15,188 nucleotides of DNA, taken from contig JAJKJG010000137.1 of NCBI GenBank assembly GCA_021154065.1, positions 1 through 15,188 of the forward strand, in the 5' to 3' direction. A model generated the notes under the pieces. That model made no database searches and had not been told where the DNA came from. It saw only the letters and a program-made list of their open reading frames with translations. This document shows positions 7,826-15,188 of the stretch, piece by piece (the first letter of the stretch is position 1; each line of letters begins with the position of its first letter). Both the position numbers and the translations under genes were made by a program. This stretch comes from Methylobacterium sp. (lineage in GTDB: Bacteria > Pseudomonadota > Alphaproteobacteria > Rhizobiales > Beijerinckiaceae).

Positions 7826-9946
7826 TCAGGCCGCGCGCAGGGCGCGGCCGGAGAGCGCCAGCCCGGCGACGCGGATCTGCGCCGAACGCAGGGCCGCGAC
7901 CGCGGCCTTGATGGTCTCGAACGCGCTGCGATCGAGCTCGACCAGGACCACGGCGGCTTCCGCCATGCCGCCGGTCCGCGCCACCGGCTCCCGCGACGGG
8001 CAGCCGAGATCGATCACGACGAGCGTGTAGCGCGCCAGCGCCTCGCGCAGGAGGCGCGTCAGGCCGGCGCTGCCGAAGCGGCGGATCTCCGCCGCCGCCC
8101 TTTCGTCCGAAGGCAGGAAATCGACGCCCGCGCCCTGAAGCGAGACGATGAAGGCGCGAAGGTCGAGCGCTTCCTGCGCCGCGCACAGCCCCAGCCCGGG
8201 CTGCCGGTCGCATTCGAGAAGGACGGTGAGATGGCGCTGCTCGACGCTCGCGTCGATGAGGAGAACGCGGTCGCCGAGCGCCGCGGCGGCGCGCGCGAGG
8301 TTGAAGGCGACGTTCGCCGAGCCGCTATCCGGCTCGACCGAGACGACGCCGATCGAGCGCGGCAGCGTTCGCCCGGAGGCGGCGCCGATCTCGTCGAGGA
8401 GCTGCCGGAACGCCTTGGCTTCGGGCGTCGCGGGCTCGAAGCTCGCGAGCGGCGAATCGGCCGAGGGGCGCGGCACGCGGCCGAGCACCGGCATTCCGAT
8501 CGCCCGCTCGAGGTCGTCGCGGGAGCGCACCTTGCGGTCGAAGGCGCGGCCGGCAAACACCGCCGCCCCGCCGGCGAACAGGCCGGCCGCGAGCGCCAGC
8601 GGCAGCACCAGCGCGGCCGGGGGATTCGAGGCGCGAAGCGGCGGCGTCGCGACCGTGATGTGGCGCACATTCGTCGTGTCGACGAGGGTCTGCTCCTTCA
8701 GCTCCCGCGTGCGCACGAGCGCGCTCTGATAGACGGCCCGGCTCGCCTCGACCTCGCGCTCGAGCTCGCGCAGCTTCACGAAAGCCTGGCTCGTCGAGAC
8801 CGCGTTGCGGCTGAGATTGTCGAGGCTCGCCTGCAGGGCGCTTTCGCTGGCCTTGGCGCGCTCGAAATCCGCGCGCGCCGCCCGGGCGATCCGCGCCACC
8901 TCGGACGAGATCGCAGCCTGCGCGTCGCGCAGCTCGCGCTCGATCGCGGCCATGTCGGGATGGCGCTCGCCGAGCTTCGTCGCGAGATCGGCGTGCCGCC
9001 GCTTGATCTCGGCAAATTGCGCCCGCAGCGTCATGACGGTCTGCGACTGCACGGCCTCGGTGAACGCACCGGCGTCGCCGCGGTGCAGGCGTTCGATCTG
9101 CTCGACCTTGGCGCGCGCCTCGGCGGTGCGCGTCCGCGCCACGCCGAGCTGGTTGTTCAACTCCGTCAGCTGCTGCTCGCCGACGAGCCGTCCGCTGGTG
9201 CTGACGATGTTGTTCTGGGCCCTGAACTGCTCGACCCGGTCCTCGGCCTCGCGCACGCGGCCGCGCAGCTCCTCGAGGCGCGAGGAGAGCGCCTCGCCGG
9301 AGCGGCGGGCGGATTCGGCCTGCGCTGCGGCGCTTTCCTCCATGTAGGCGTGCACGAGCGCGTTGGCCAAGCGGGCCGATTTCTCCGCGTCCCGGGTCAT
9401 GACCGTGATGTCGATGACGAAGCTGCGCTCGGCGCGGCGAACGGCGACGCGCTCGTCGAGCTCGTTCAGCACGGCGACGCGCAGGTCCGGCGCGCGCCGC
9501 TCGCGGCCGAAGAGGTCGGCGGCGAGCGACTTCAAGGCGGCGACCGGCGACCAGCGCCCCTTGGTGAATTCGGGATCGCGCTCGAGGCCTTCGCGGTCGA
9601 TCAAAAGGTCGAGCACCTTCGTCGACTTGAGCACCCGCATCTCGCTCTCGATGAGCGGCACGTGGGCGTCGGGGTTCTGGGCGCGCGGGTTGATGTCCTT
9701 GTCGAGCACCTGCAGCCCGCGCGGGTCGACGATGATCTGCGCCGTCGCGACGAAACGCGGCGGCGTCAGCGCCAGGAAGGCGATCGCCGCGGCGACGAAG
9801 AGCGCGGTGACGAGGAGGATCAGCCAGGCGCGCCGCCGAAGGGTGGCGAGGAGCCGGCGCAGGTCGATCGTCACCGCCTCGCCGCCGGGGTGCAGCGAGC
9901 CTCGGCTGGTCGGGAAATCGAGGGTATCGGCGTGGGCGCGTGCCAT
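7826..9946 (-). CDS. Wzz/ExoP-like polysaccharide co-polymerase with degenerate BY-kinase domain
   Basis: This is a 706-residue inner-membrane protein of the polysaccharide co-polymerase family (GumC/ExoP/Wzc type), predicted to control chain length and work with polymerase and exporter. A Wzz domain starts near 25, with TM1 about 41-60, and VATAQIIVDPRG (66-77) typical of it. A long periplasmic coiled coil covers about 185-420, and TM2 about 444-466. The cytoplasmic domain (about 500-706) has the MinD/BY-kinase fold. However, Walker A reads SVEPDSGSANVA (536-547), with S543 where the catalytic Lys should be and A544 for Ser/Thr. Walker A' is LLIDASVEQ (562-570), losing its second Asp, and Walker B is VVIDLGCP (643-650). 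There is no C-terminal tyrosine cluster. It is probably not an active kinase. The ATG at 9946 follows an in-frame stop; its Shine-Dalgarno is weak. Confidence 0.9.
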   Translation of the reverse strand: MARAHADTLDFPTSRGSLHPGGEAVTIDLRRLLATLRRRAWLILLVTALFVAAAIAFLALTPPRFVATAQIIVDPRGLQVLDKDINPRAQNPDAHVPLIESEMRVLKSTKVLDLLIDREGLERDPEFTKGRWSPVAALKSLAADLFGRERRAPDLRVAVLNELDERVAVRRAERSFVIDITVMTRDAEKSARLANALVHAYMEESAAAQAESARRSGEALSSRLEELRGRVREAEDRVEQFRAQNNIVSTSGRLVGEQQLTELNNQLGVARTRTAEARAKVEQIERLHRGDAGAFTEAVQSQTVMTLRAQFAEIKRRHADLATKLGERHPDMAAIERELRDAQAAISSEVARIARAARADFERAKASESALQASLDNLSRNAVSTSQAFVKLRELEREVEASRAVYQSALVRTRELKEQTLVDTTNVRHITVATPPLRASNPPAALVLPLALAAGLFAGGAAVFAGRAFDRKVRSRDDLERAIGMPVLGRVPRPSADSPLASFEPATPEAKAFRQLLDEIGAASGRTLPRSIGVVSVEPDSGSANVAFNLARAAAALGDRVLLIDASVEQRHLTVLLECDRQPGLGLCAAQEALDLRAFIVSLQGAGVDFLPSDERAAAEIRRFGSAGLTRLLREALARYTLVVIDLGCPSREPVARTGGMAEAAVVLVELDRSAFETIKAAVAALRSAQIRVAGLALSGRALRAA

Positions 9947-10005
9947 CGGCTGATCCGTTCACGAGATCGCGGAGAAACGGTCCGGACAGGATCGCGCGTG
10001 CAGGT
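9947..10005. other. 59-bp intergenic spacer before the co-polymerase gene
   Basis: This is the largest gap inside the minus-strand operon if the first GT4 gene is frame-corrected. Reading toward the co-polymerase, the spacer holds TTGAAC-like bases at the preceding stop codon and a TCCGGA palindrome near its middle. No good -10 element at standard spacing is visible. An internal promoter is possible but not shown. Confidence 0.25.
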
Positions 10006-11418
10006 TCAAGGCCAGGGTTTCTGTCCCATAACGAAACGCAACCGTGAGGCGGTGGCCCGCCTCACGCCGGCGGCAGGAGCTTTCTCAGAGTAGAGCCGCC
10101 GCAGCTGCTCGCGGCCGCGCAGCTTGCGCCGCAGCCGCGGCAGCGATTCCATCGCTGCAACGAGCAGCATCATCGCGCGAAAGCGCAGCGAGGCGCCGCT
10201 GCGGACGTCGATGTAGAAATCGGCGACGCTTTTCCGCTCGCTCCAGACCTCGGCCATGATGCCGAAATCGGCGCTGGCGCAGGAATCGACCTCAGCGACC
10301 GTATCGTCGGCGAGGAACGCGGCGGTGTCCTCGAGCGCCAGGAGGTAGCCCGGCGAGAACGCCGCCGCGGCCTCCTCATAGGCGATCTTCCAGGTATAGG
10401 CGGTGCCGCCGGAGCGCAGGACCACCCCCATGCTGACCGGCTCCCCGTCAAGGGTGAGCGACGTGACCGCGGCGAGGCCTTCGGCGGAGAGTCCCGCCAT
10501 CGCGGCGCGGGTGAACGCGGCGAGACGCTCGTCGCATCCGACCGCGCTGCCGCGGCGGCCCTTCCACCCCCGCGCCTCGAGGGCGAGGAACGCCTCGGTC
10601 GCGAGAGCGACCGCCTCCGGACCGGTGTGGTGGTGATAGGCGACGGCGCCCTTGCGGGCGAGACGGGATCGCAGCTGGCGGAGCTTGCGCCGGCGGCTGC
10701 CCGAAACCGAGCGTTCGAGATACGCCGCGCCGGGTAGCGATGACCGCAGCACCGCGCGCTCGCGGCGTTCGATCGCGAGACAGTTCGAGCGGTGGCGCCT
10801 CACCACCCGGTCGAGGGCATCCCTGATCGGGCCTTCGTCGGGCATTGCCCGCAGCTCGAGGATCTTCGGCAGGGCGCGGCTGTCGGCGAGCGCCTGGAAC
10901 CAGCTCTCGAGCACGTCCTCGACGCAGTCCGAACGGATCACCGGGCTTGCGAGCGCCGCGAGCGGAGCGGCCGGGGCCTGCAGCCGCGGCAGGACGCCCT
11001 TCCTGACCGCGAACGCCCAGGCCCCGGCGAGCTGCCGGCCGTCCGGGCCGGAGCGCCAGCCGAGGAGGACCTTGATCGGGGTGCTCCGGTCGGCAAGCTG
11101 GGCGGCCAGGACCAGGGCTGGCTCCATGAAGACGTTCGGCTCGGCGGCCTCAGCGACGAGGGCGCGCCAGGGGAGCGCGAGGCCGGCGAAGGCATCGGCG
11201 TCGACGATCTCCACGGCGATGCCGCCGCCGGCGCGCGGCAGGAGCACGCCGCGCGCGACGGATCGCGGCAGAACCGCCGTCCGGGACGCCCGGTGGCTCG
11301 CATGCACGATGAAATCCACGATCGCTTCGCCTTCGTACCGTGGCGAGGGTAGCGCCGGCAGCCTAACGCTTTGCAAAGCAGCGGCGGCGAAGGCGCTGCC
11401 GCCGGAATCTCGCCACAT
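10006..11418 (-). CDS. GNAT-family acyltransferase, CelD/BcsL-like (PF13480)
   Basis: This is a 470-residue cytoplasmic protein with two GNAT-like halves, as in CelD/BcsL proteins annotated in cellulose and EPS clusters. After a variable first 65 residues, VEIVDADAFAGLALPWRAL (69-87) and AEPNVFMEPALV (92-103) match the usual beginning. The Acetyltransf_6 part runs about 235-400. It has a basic helix SRRRKLRQLRSRL (241-253), FLALEARGWKGRRGSA (287-302), a beta-strand pair around SLTLDGEPVSMGVVL (320-334) and FSPGYLLALED (354-364). It would transfer an acyl or aminoacyl group to a sugar, an inference from family and context. The ATG at 11418 follows the WecG stop by 2 nt. A GTG 33 codons in (near VDFIVHA) is an alternative start, since no strong ribosome site precedes the ATG. 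Confidence 0.78.
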   Translation of the reverse strand: MWRDSGGSAFAAAALQSVRLPALPSPRYEGEAIVDFIVHASHRASRTAVLPRSVARGVLLPRAGGGIAVEIVDADAFAGLALPWRALVAEAAEPNVFMEPALVLAAQLADRSTPIKVLLGWRSGPDGRQLAGAWAFAVRKGVLPRLQAPAAPLAALASPVIRSDCVEDVLESWFQALADSRALPKILELRAMPDEGPIRDALDRVVRRHRSNCLAIERRERAVLRSSLPGAAYLERSVSGSRRRKLRQLRSRLARKGAVAYHHHTGPEAVALATEAFLALEARGWKGRRGSAVGCDERLAAFTRAAMAGLSAEGLAAVTSLTLDGEPVSMGVVLRSGGTAYTWKIAYEEAAAAFSPGYLLALEDTAAFLADDTVAEVDSCASADFGIMAEVWSERKSVADFYIDVRSGASLRFRAMMLLVAAMESLPRLRRKLRGREQLRRLYSEKAPAAGVRRATASRLRFVMGQKPWP

Positions 11419-11420
11419 GG

Positions 11421-12254
11421 TCAATCGCGTCGCGCCTGAGGCGGCTGCGCTGAGCCGATGGATGGGCGCGCGCCCGGAAGCCTGCCTTTGATCTCCTCGC
11501 GGGCGACGAGCCACAGGAAGCGCGGCACCACCTCGGCGTAGCGCCGCCACAGCCGGGCGGGCTCGCCCGCGATCCGGTAGGCCCATTCGAGGCCGGCCGC
11601 GCGCACCAGCCGGGGGGCGCGGGCGACGCGTCCGGTATGGACGTCGAAGGCGGCGCCGACGCCCATGGCGATCGTGCCGGGGAGATGCGGGGCGTTCGCC
11701 GCCATCCAGAGCTCCTGCTTGGGCGATCCGAGGCCGATCCAGATGATGTCGGCGCGCGATCGCCGGATGCGTCGGCGCATCGCCGCGAGCTCGTCCGGCG
11801 TCTCGTCCCGGAACGGCGGCGCCTCGGTTCCGACCACCTTGAGGCCGGGGACCCGCCGCGACATGGCCTCGGCGAGCTCGGCGGCGACGCCGGGCGCGCC
11901 GCCGAGGAAGTAGTGGCGCCACCCCGGCGCTATTCCCGCCCGGCACAGAACCTCGATCGCCTCGATCCCGGGCACCTGGCCGATGCCGCGAAAGCCGCGC
12001 AGGCGGCCGACGATCGAGAGCGGCTTGCCGTCGGGCGCGATCAGGAAGGCGTCGCGATGGGCGTCGTGCAGCCGCGCATCGTCCTGCGACCGCACGATGC
12101 CATGCGCGTCGCGAAAACAGATGAAGCTTCCCGGCTCTTCCGGGCCGCCGTCGCGCAGCCGGCGCTCGACGGCGGCGACGAGACCGTCCATGTCGATGAC
12201 CGAGACCGGAACGCCGCAAAGCTCGAAGCGGGGCGTCTCGCGATCATGCCCCAT
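11421..12254 (-). CDS. WecG/TagA/CpsF family glycosyltransferase (GT26-like)
   Basis: This is a 277-residue glycosyltransferase that, by family, transfers a sugar (ManNAcA in WecG, ManNAc in TagA) to an undecaprenyl-linked acceptor at the inner membrane. Clear motifs are FELCGVPVSVIDMD near 10-23; SFICFRDAHGIV (43-54), an unusual replacement of the common T-x-N stretch; LIAPDGKPL (71-79) with D75 as the likely catalytic Asp; GLGSPKQE (174-181); and GVGAAFD (198-204). The C-terminal helix PRLVRAAGLEWAYRIAGEP fits family members that bind the membrane. I chose ATG 12254, which has GGAGG 5 nt upstream, over ATGs at 12305 and 12341, which have none and would add a proline-rich, unconserved leader. 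The GNAT gene starts 2 nt after its stop. The acceptor and exact sugar are unknown. Confidence 0.9.
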   Translation of the reverse strand: MGHDRETPRFELCGVPVSVIDMDGLVAAVERRLRDGGPEEPGSFICFRDAHGIVRSQDDARLHDAHRDAFLIAPDGKPLSIVGRLRGFRGIGQVPGIEAIEVLCRAGIAPGWRHYFLGGAPGVAAELAEAMSRRVPGLKVVGTEAPPFRDETPDELAAMRRRIRRSRADIIWIGLGSPKQELWMAANAPHLPGTIAMGVGAAFDVHTGRVARAPRLVRAAGLEWAYRIAGEPARLWRRYAEVVPRFLWLVAREEIKGRLPGARPSIGSAQPPQARRD

Positions 12255-12434
12255 GGTCGCCTCCAAGCGCCGGAACCATGGCGGAGGGGGCGCGATGGCG
12301 CCCATGGGCTCTGCCGCGGGAAAGGGCGATGGCTTCCGCATAGACGCGCATGAGCGCCGCGAGACTCGCCGGCGGGCTCCACGCGGTCTCGTAGTGAGCC
12401 CGCGCTTGCCTGCCCATCAGCCGGGCCGCAGCCG
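12244..12434 (-). pseudogene. Out-of-frame C-terminal segment of the first GT4 gene
   Basis: In the frame one base away, the sequence continues as RLMGRQARAHYETAWSP and then SLAALMRVYAEAIAL, which are the standard final helices of a GT4 enzyme. Restoring a single base between about 12421 and 12435 joins them to the upstream frame. The result is a 408-residue protein that ends at the TGA at 12246-12244 and overlaps the WecG-family start by 11 nt. This explains the otherwise empty 162-bp gap. It may be a real mutation or a sequencing error; the sequence alone cannot decide. Confidence 0.75.
12260..12264 (-). promoter_or_regulatory. Shine-Dalgarno deciding the WecG-family start
   Basis: GGAGG (12264-12260 on the minus strand) with a 5-nt spacer before ATG 12254 is the best ribosome site in the operon. 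It sets the start of this gene 29 codons inside the longest open frame. Confidence 0.8.
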
Positions 12435-13469
12435 ATCGGCGCCGATCCGCATCAGCTCGGCCGCGAGGCCGTCGGCATCGCCGGGCGGTGCCAGCAGGCC
12501 TGTCCGGCCTTCCTGCACGAGGTCCGGCAGCGCCCCGATCCGCGCCGCGACGACCGGGGTCGCTGCCGCGAAGGCCTCGGCGATCACCAGCGGCGAGCCC
12601 TCGTAGCAGAGCGAGGGAACCACCACGGCTTCGGCCGATGCGATCCGCCGTCTCACCTCCTCGCGCGGGAGCGGACCCCGAAACCGTACATGGTCGGGCG
12701 CTGCGGCGGCGAGCTCGGCCGCAAGCGGCCCCTCGCCGATGATCTCGAGGGGGAAGGTTGCGCGGCGCGCGGCCTCGATCAGGACCCTCACGCCCTTCTC
12801 GTCGCTGAGCCGCCCGGCATAGACGATGCCGGCGCGCTCGCCCTCTTCGGGCTGGCCCGGATCGTCGACGCTGCTCGGTCTGACGATCATCTTCTCCGGC
12901 GGGAAGCCCGCCCGCTCGAAGCGCTCAAGGGCGAAGGCGGAGAGGACGACGAAGCGGTCGACGTGGTTCTGCCAGGTGCCGCCGCGGCGGTGGGCGTCGA
13001 TCATATGGGCGGCGGCGAGCGAGCCGGCGCGCGAGCCGCGGTAGCAGGCGTGCCAGGCGCCCCAATAGGGCGACGCGCCGATGCAGGTCTCGCACGGGCG
13101 GCTGTCGCGCATCAAAAGGCCGCCGGCGCAGACGGTGCGGAAATTGTGCAGCGTCTGGACGGTCGCGACGCCCTCGGCCTGGGCCGCGGCGTGGATCGCC
13201 GGGGAGAGCAGCGGGAAGAAATTGTGCGCGTGCAGGACGTCCGGGCGCGTGTCGCGGATCGCCTCCCGGACCAGCCGCACGCCGGACGCGGAATGCGCGG
13301 TGCCGAGCGCCGCGCGCAGCTTCGCCGGCCAGCCGCCGATGCCGTCGTTCTCGACGATGCGCGCGATCACCTCGACCCCGGCCCGGCGCAGGGCCTCGAT
13401 CTCATCGTCGACCGCGACGTCCTCGCCGCCGCGGACCTGGTATCGGTTATGAACGACGAGGATGCGCAC
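12417..13469 (-). CDS. Glycosyltransferase family 4, C-terminus lost by apparent frameshift
   Basis: This is a 350-residue GT-B glycosyltransferase as read, and the first gene of the operon. The N-terminal half begins with RILVVHNRYQVRGGED (2-17) and contains PDVLHAHNFFPLLSP (76-90). It has a cysteine set C114, C126, C129 and C142 in the VCAGGLL...RPCETC block known from similar GT4 proteins. The C-terminal half carries GIVYAGRLSDEKGV (214-227), IGEGPL (244-249) and the E-x7-E motif with E290 and E298 in PSLCYEGSPLVIAEAF (285-300). The GTG at 13469 is chosen because it begins the canonical beta strand and has GAAGG 7 nt upstream. The longer frame to 13586 enters the divergent gene's start. 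The frame stops at 12417 after RIGADRLRPG, before the usual last helices, which sit in another frame just downstream. Activity is therefore uncertain. Confidence 0.85.
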   Translation of the reverse strand: MRILVVHNRYQVRGGEDVAVDDEIEALRRAGVEVIARIVENDGIGGWPAKLRAALGTAHSASGVRLVREAIRDTRPDVLHAHNFFPLLSPAIHAAAQAEGVATVQTLHNFRTVCAGGLLMRDSRPCETCIGASPYWGAWHACYRGSRAGSLAAAHMIDAHRRGGTWQNHVDRFVVLSAFALERFERAGFPPEKMIVRPSSVDDPGQPEEGERAGIVYAGRLSDEKGVRVLIEAARRATFPLEIIGEGPLAAELAAAAPDHVRFRGPLPREEVRRRIASAEAVVVPSLCYEGSPLVIAEAFAAATPVVAARIGALPDLVQEGRTGLLAPPGDADGLAAELMRIGADRLRPG

Positions 13470-13584
13470 GCGCGGGCCTTCGCTTCGACTGACTCCGGCG
13501 TCGTCGAGCAAGGCACATGCCGCCGTCGCCTGTCCCGTTTCGGCACGATCGCGCTGGCACGGACATCGCAGTCCGCATCGCCGC
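13470..13584. promoter_or_regulatory. Divergent intergenic control region of the EPS locus
   Basis: These 115 bp separate the starts of the divergent sugar transferase and the minus-strand operon, so promoters for both should lie here or within the neighbouring 5' ends. I see no convincing -35/-10 pair on either strand. There are short inverted repeats, such as GGCACATGCC and a TGCCG/CGGCA pair around it, that could serve a regulator. They are too short to claim as an operator. Confidence 0.45.
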
Positions 13585-15012
<1,428 letters not shown>

Positions 15013-15103
15013 TCCGGCGCGAGCGCCCCGCGCTGCGCGGCTATCTCCTCCTCACCGGCATCGGCTACAACCCTTAAGGCTGGCGATGGCCGGGAGGACG
15101 CGG
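15013..15103. other. Intergenic gap after the sugar transferase
   Basis: These 91 bp separate the sugar transferase from an unrelated gene on the same strand. They include two small GC hairpins (15016-15027 and 15028-15040) that are not followed by a T-tract, so a terminator is only weakly suggested. A promoter for the next gene is not evident. Confidence 0.3.
15092..15097 (+). promoter_or_regulatory. Shine-Dalgarno of the partial enoyl-CoA hydratase gene
   Basis: GGGAGG lies 6 nt before ATG 15104. It favours this start over the in-frame ATG at 15086. Confidence 0.7.
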
Positions 15104-15188
15104 ATGGACGGATCGGTGGGCGGAACGGACAGGATGATCCTGCGCCGGGAGGGATCGACCGGCTGGATGCTGTTCAACAACCCGGCCC
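15104..15188 (+). CDS. Partial CDS: probable enoyl-CoA hydratase/isomerase N-terminus
   Basis: Twenty-eight codons are present before the window ends. After a short leader, the peptide reads MILRREGSTGWMLFNNPA. This matches the first beta strands of the crotonase family, where a GWxxxNxP pattern precedes the RRNA segment. The family acts on acyl-CoA thioesters in fatty-acid or related catabolism, so the gene marks the edge of the EPS locus. The start at 15104 has a GGGAGG ribosome site. An ATG at 15086 would add six residues. The assignment rests on a short stretch and needs the rest of the gene. Confidence 0.6.
   Translation, partial: MDGSVGGTDRMILRREGSTGWMLFNNPA

Noticed and set aside
7754..10093. 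A 779-codon plus-strand open frame opposite the co-polymerase gene
   Set aside because: Low-complexity Arg/Ala/Asp composition, no motifs, and the opposite strand encodes a clear Wzz/ExoP-like protein.
12255..12341. Longer WecG-family start at 12341 or 12305
   Set aside because: Neither has a ribosome site, and the added residues are proline-rich. This stretch is better explained as the displaced end of the GT4 gene.
15013..15045. Intrinsic terminator after the sugar transferase
   Set aside because: Two short hairpins exist, but neither is followed by a T-tract. Hairpins of this size are common by chance at this GC content.

Overview
This is a very GC-rich window (roughly 70% by eye) with the gene style of an alphaproteobacterium, most likely of the Hyphomicrobiales/Rhizobiales. 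The evidence is the ExoP-, ExoQ- and ExoY-like exopolysaccharide proteins and, at the left edge, Tat-signal substrate-binding proteins of a kind very abundant in Bradyrhizobium-like genomes. Assignments rest on reading translated sequence and recalling family motifs. No database search was possible.

Right to left, the window is almost entirely one exopolysaccharide (EPS) biosynthesis locus of the Wzx/Wzy type. A membrane sugar transferase of the WbaP/ExoY type (13585-15012, + strand) would start the repeat unit on undecaprenyl phosphate. Diverging from it across a 115-bp gap is a tightly packed minus-strand operon. It runs: GT4 glycosyltransferase (13469 to 12417, apparently frameshifted), WecG/TagA/CpsF glycosyltransferase (12254 to 11421), CelD/BcsL-type GNAT acyltransferase (11418 to 10006), Wzz/ExoP-like polysaccharide co-polymerase with a degenerate BY-kinase domain (9946 to 7826), Wzy/ExoQ-type polymerase (7806 to 6490), NodB-type polysaccharide deacetylase (6493 to 5618), exported right-handed beta-helix protein resembling GH141 (5628 to 3532), a second GT4 (3535 to 2414, TTG start) and a Wzx/MOP-type flippase (2417 to 1074). 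Many of these genes overlap at stop/start codons, so they are probably translated in a coupled way.

Inferred scheme: the sugar transferase primes the lipid carrier, the two GT4 enzymes and the WecG-type enzyme extend the repeat unit, Wzx flips it, and Wzy polymerises it with the co-polymerase controlling length. The deacetylase, GNAT enzyme and beta-helix protein modify or trim the product. No outer-membrane export protein (Wza type) is present, so it must lie elsewhere if the pathway is complete.

At the left edge, 53 bp past the flippase, lie an ABC-type substrate-binding protein (1020 to 52) and the first 18 codons of a second one (55 to 1), joined by an ATGA overlap. At the right edge (15104 to the end) are the first 28 codons of a probable enoyl-CoA hydratase/isomerase, unrelated to EPS.

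The most notable points are a probable single-base frameshift removing the C-terminal helices of the first GT4, the loss of the Walker A lysine and tyrosine tail in the co-polymerase, and the beta-helix gene embedded in the operon. No tRNA, rRNA, CRISPR array or insertion sequence was seen. No gene-free stretch exceeds 300 bases.
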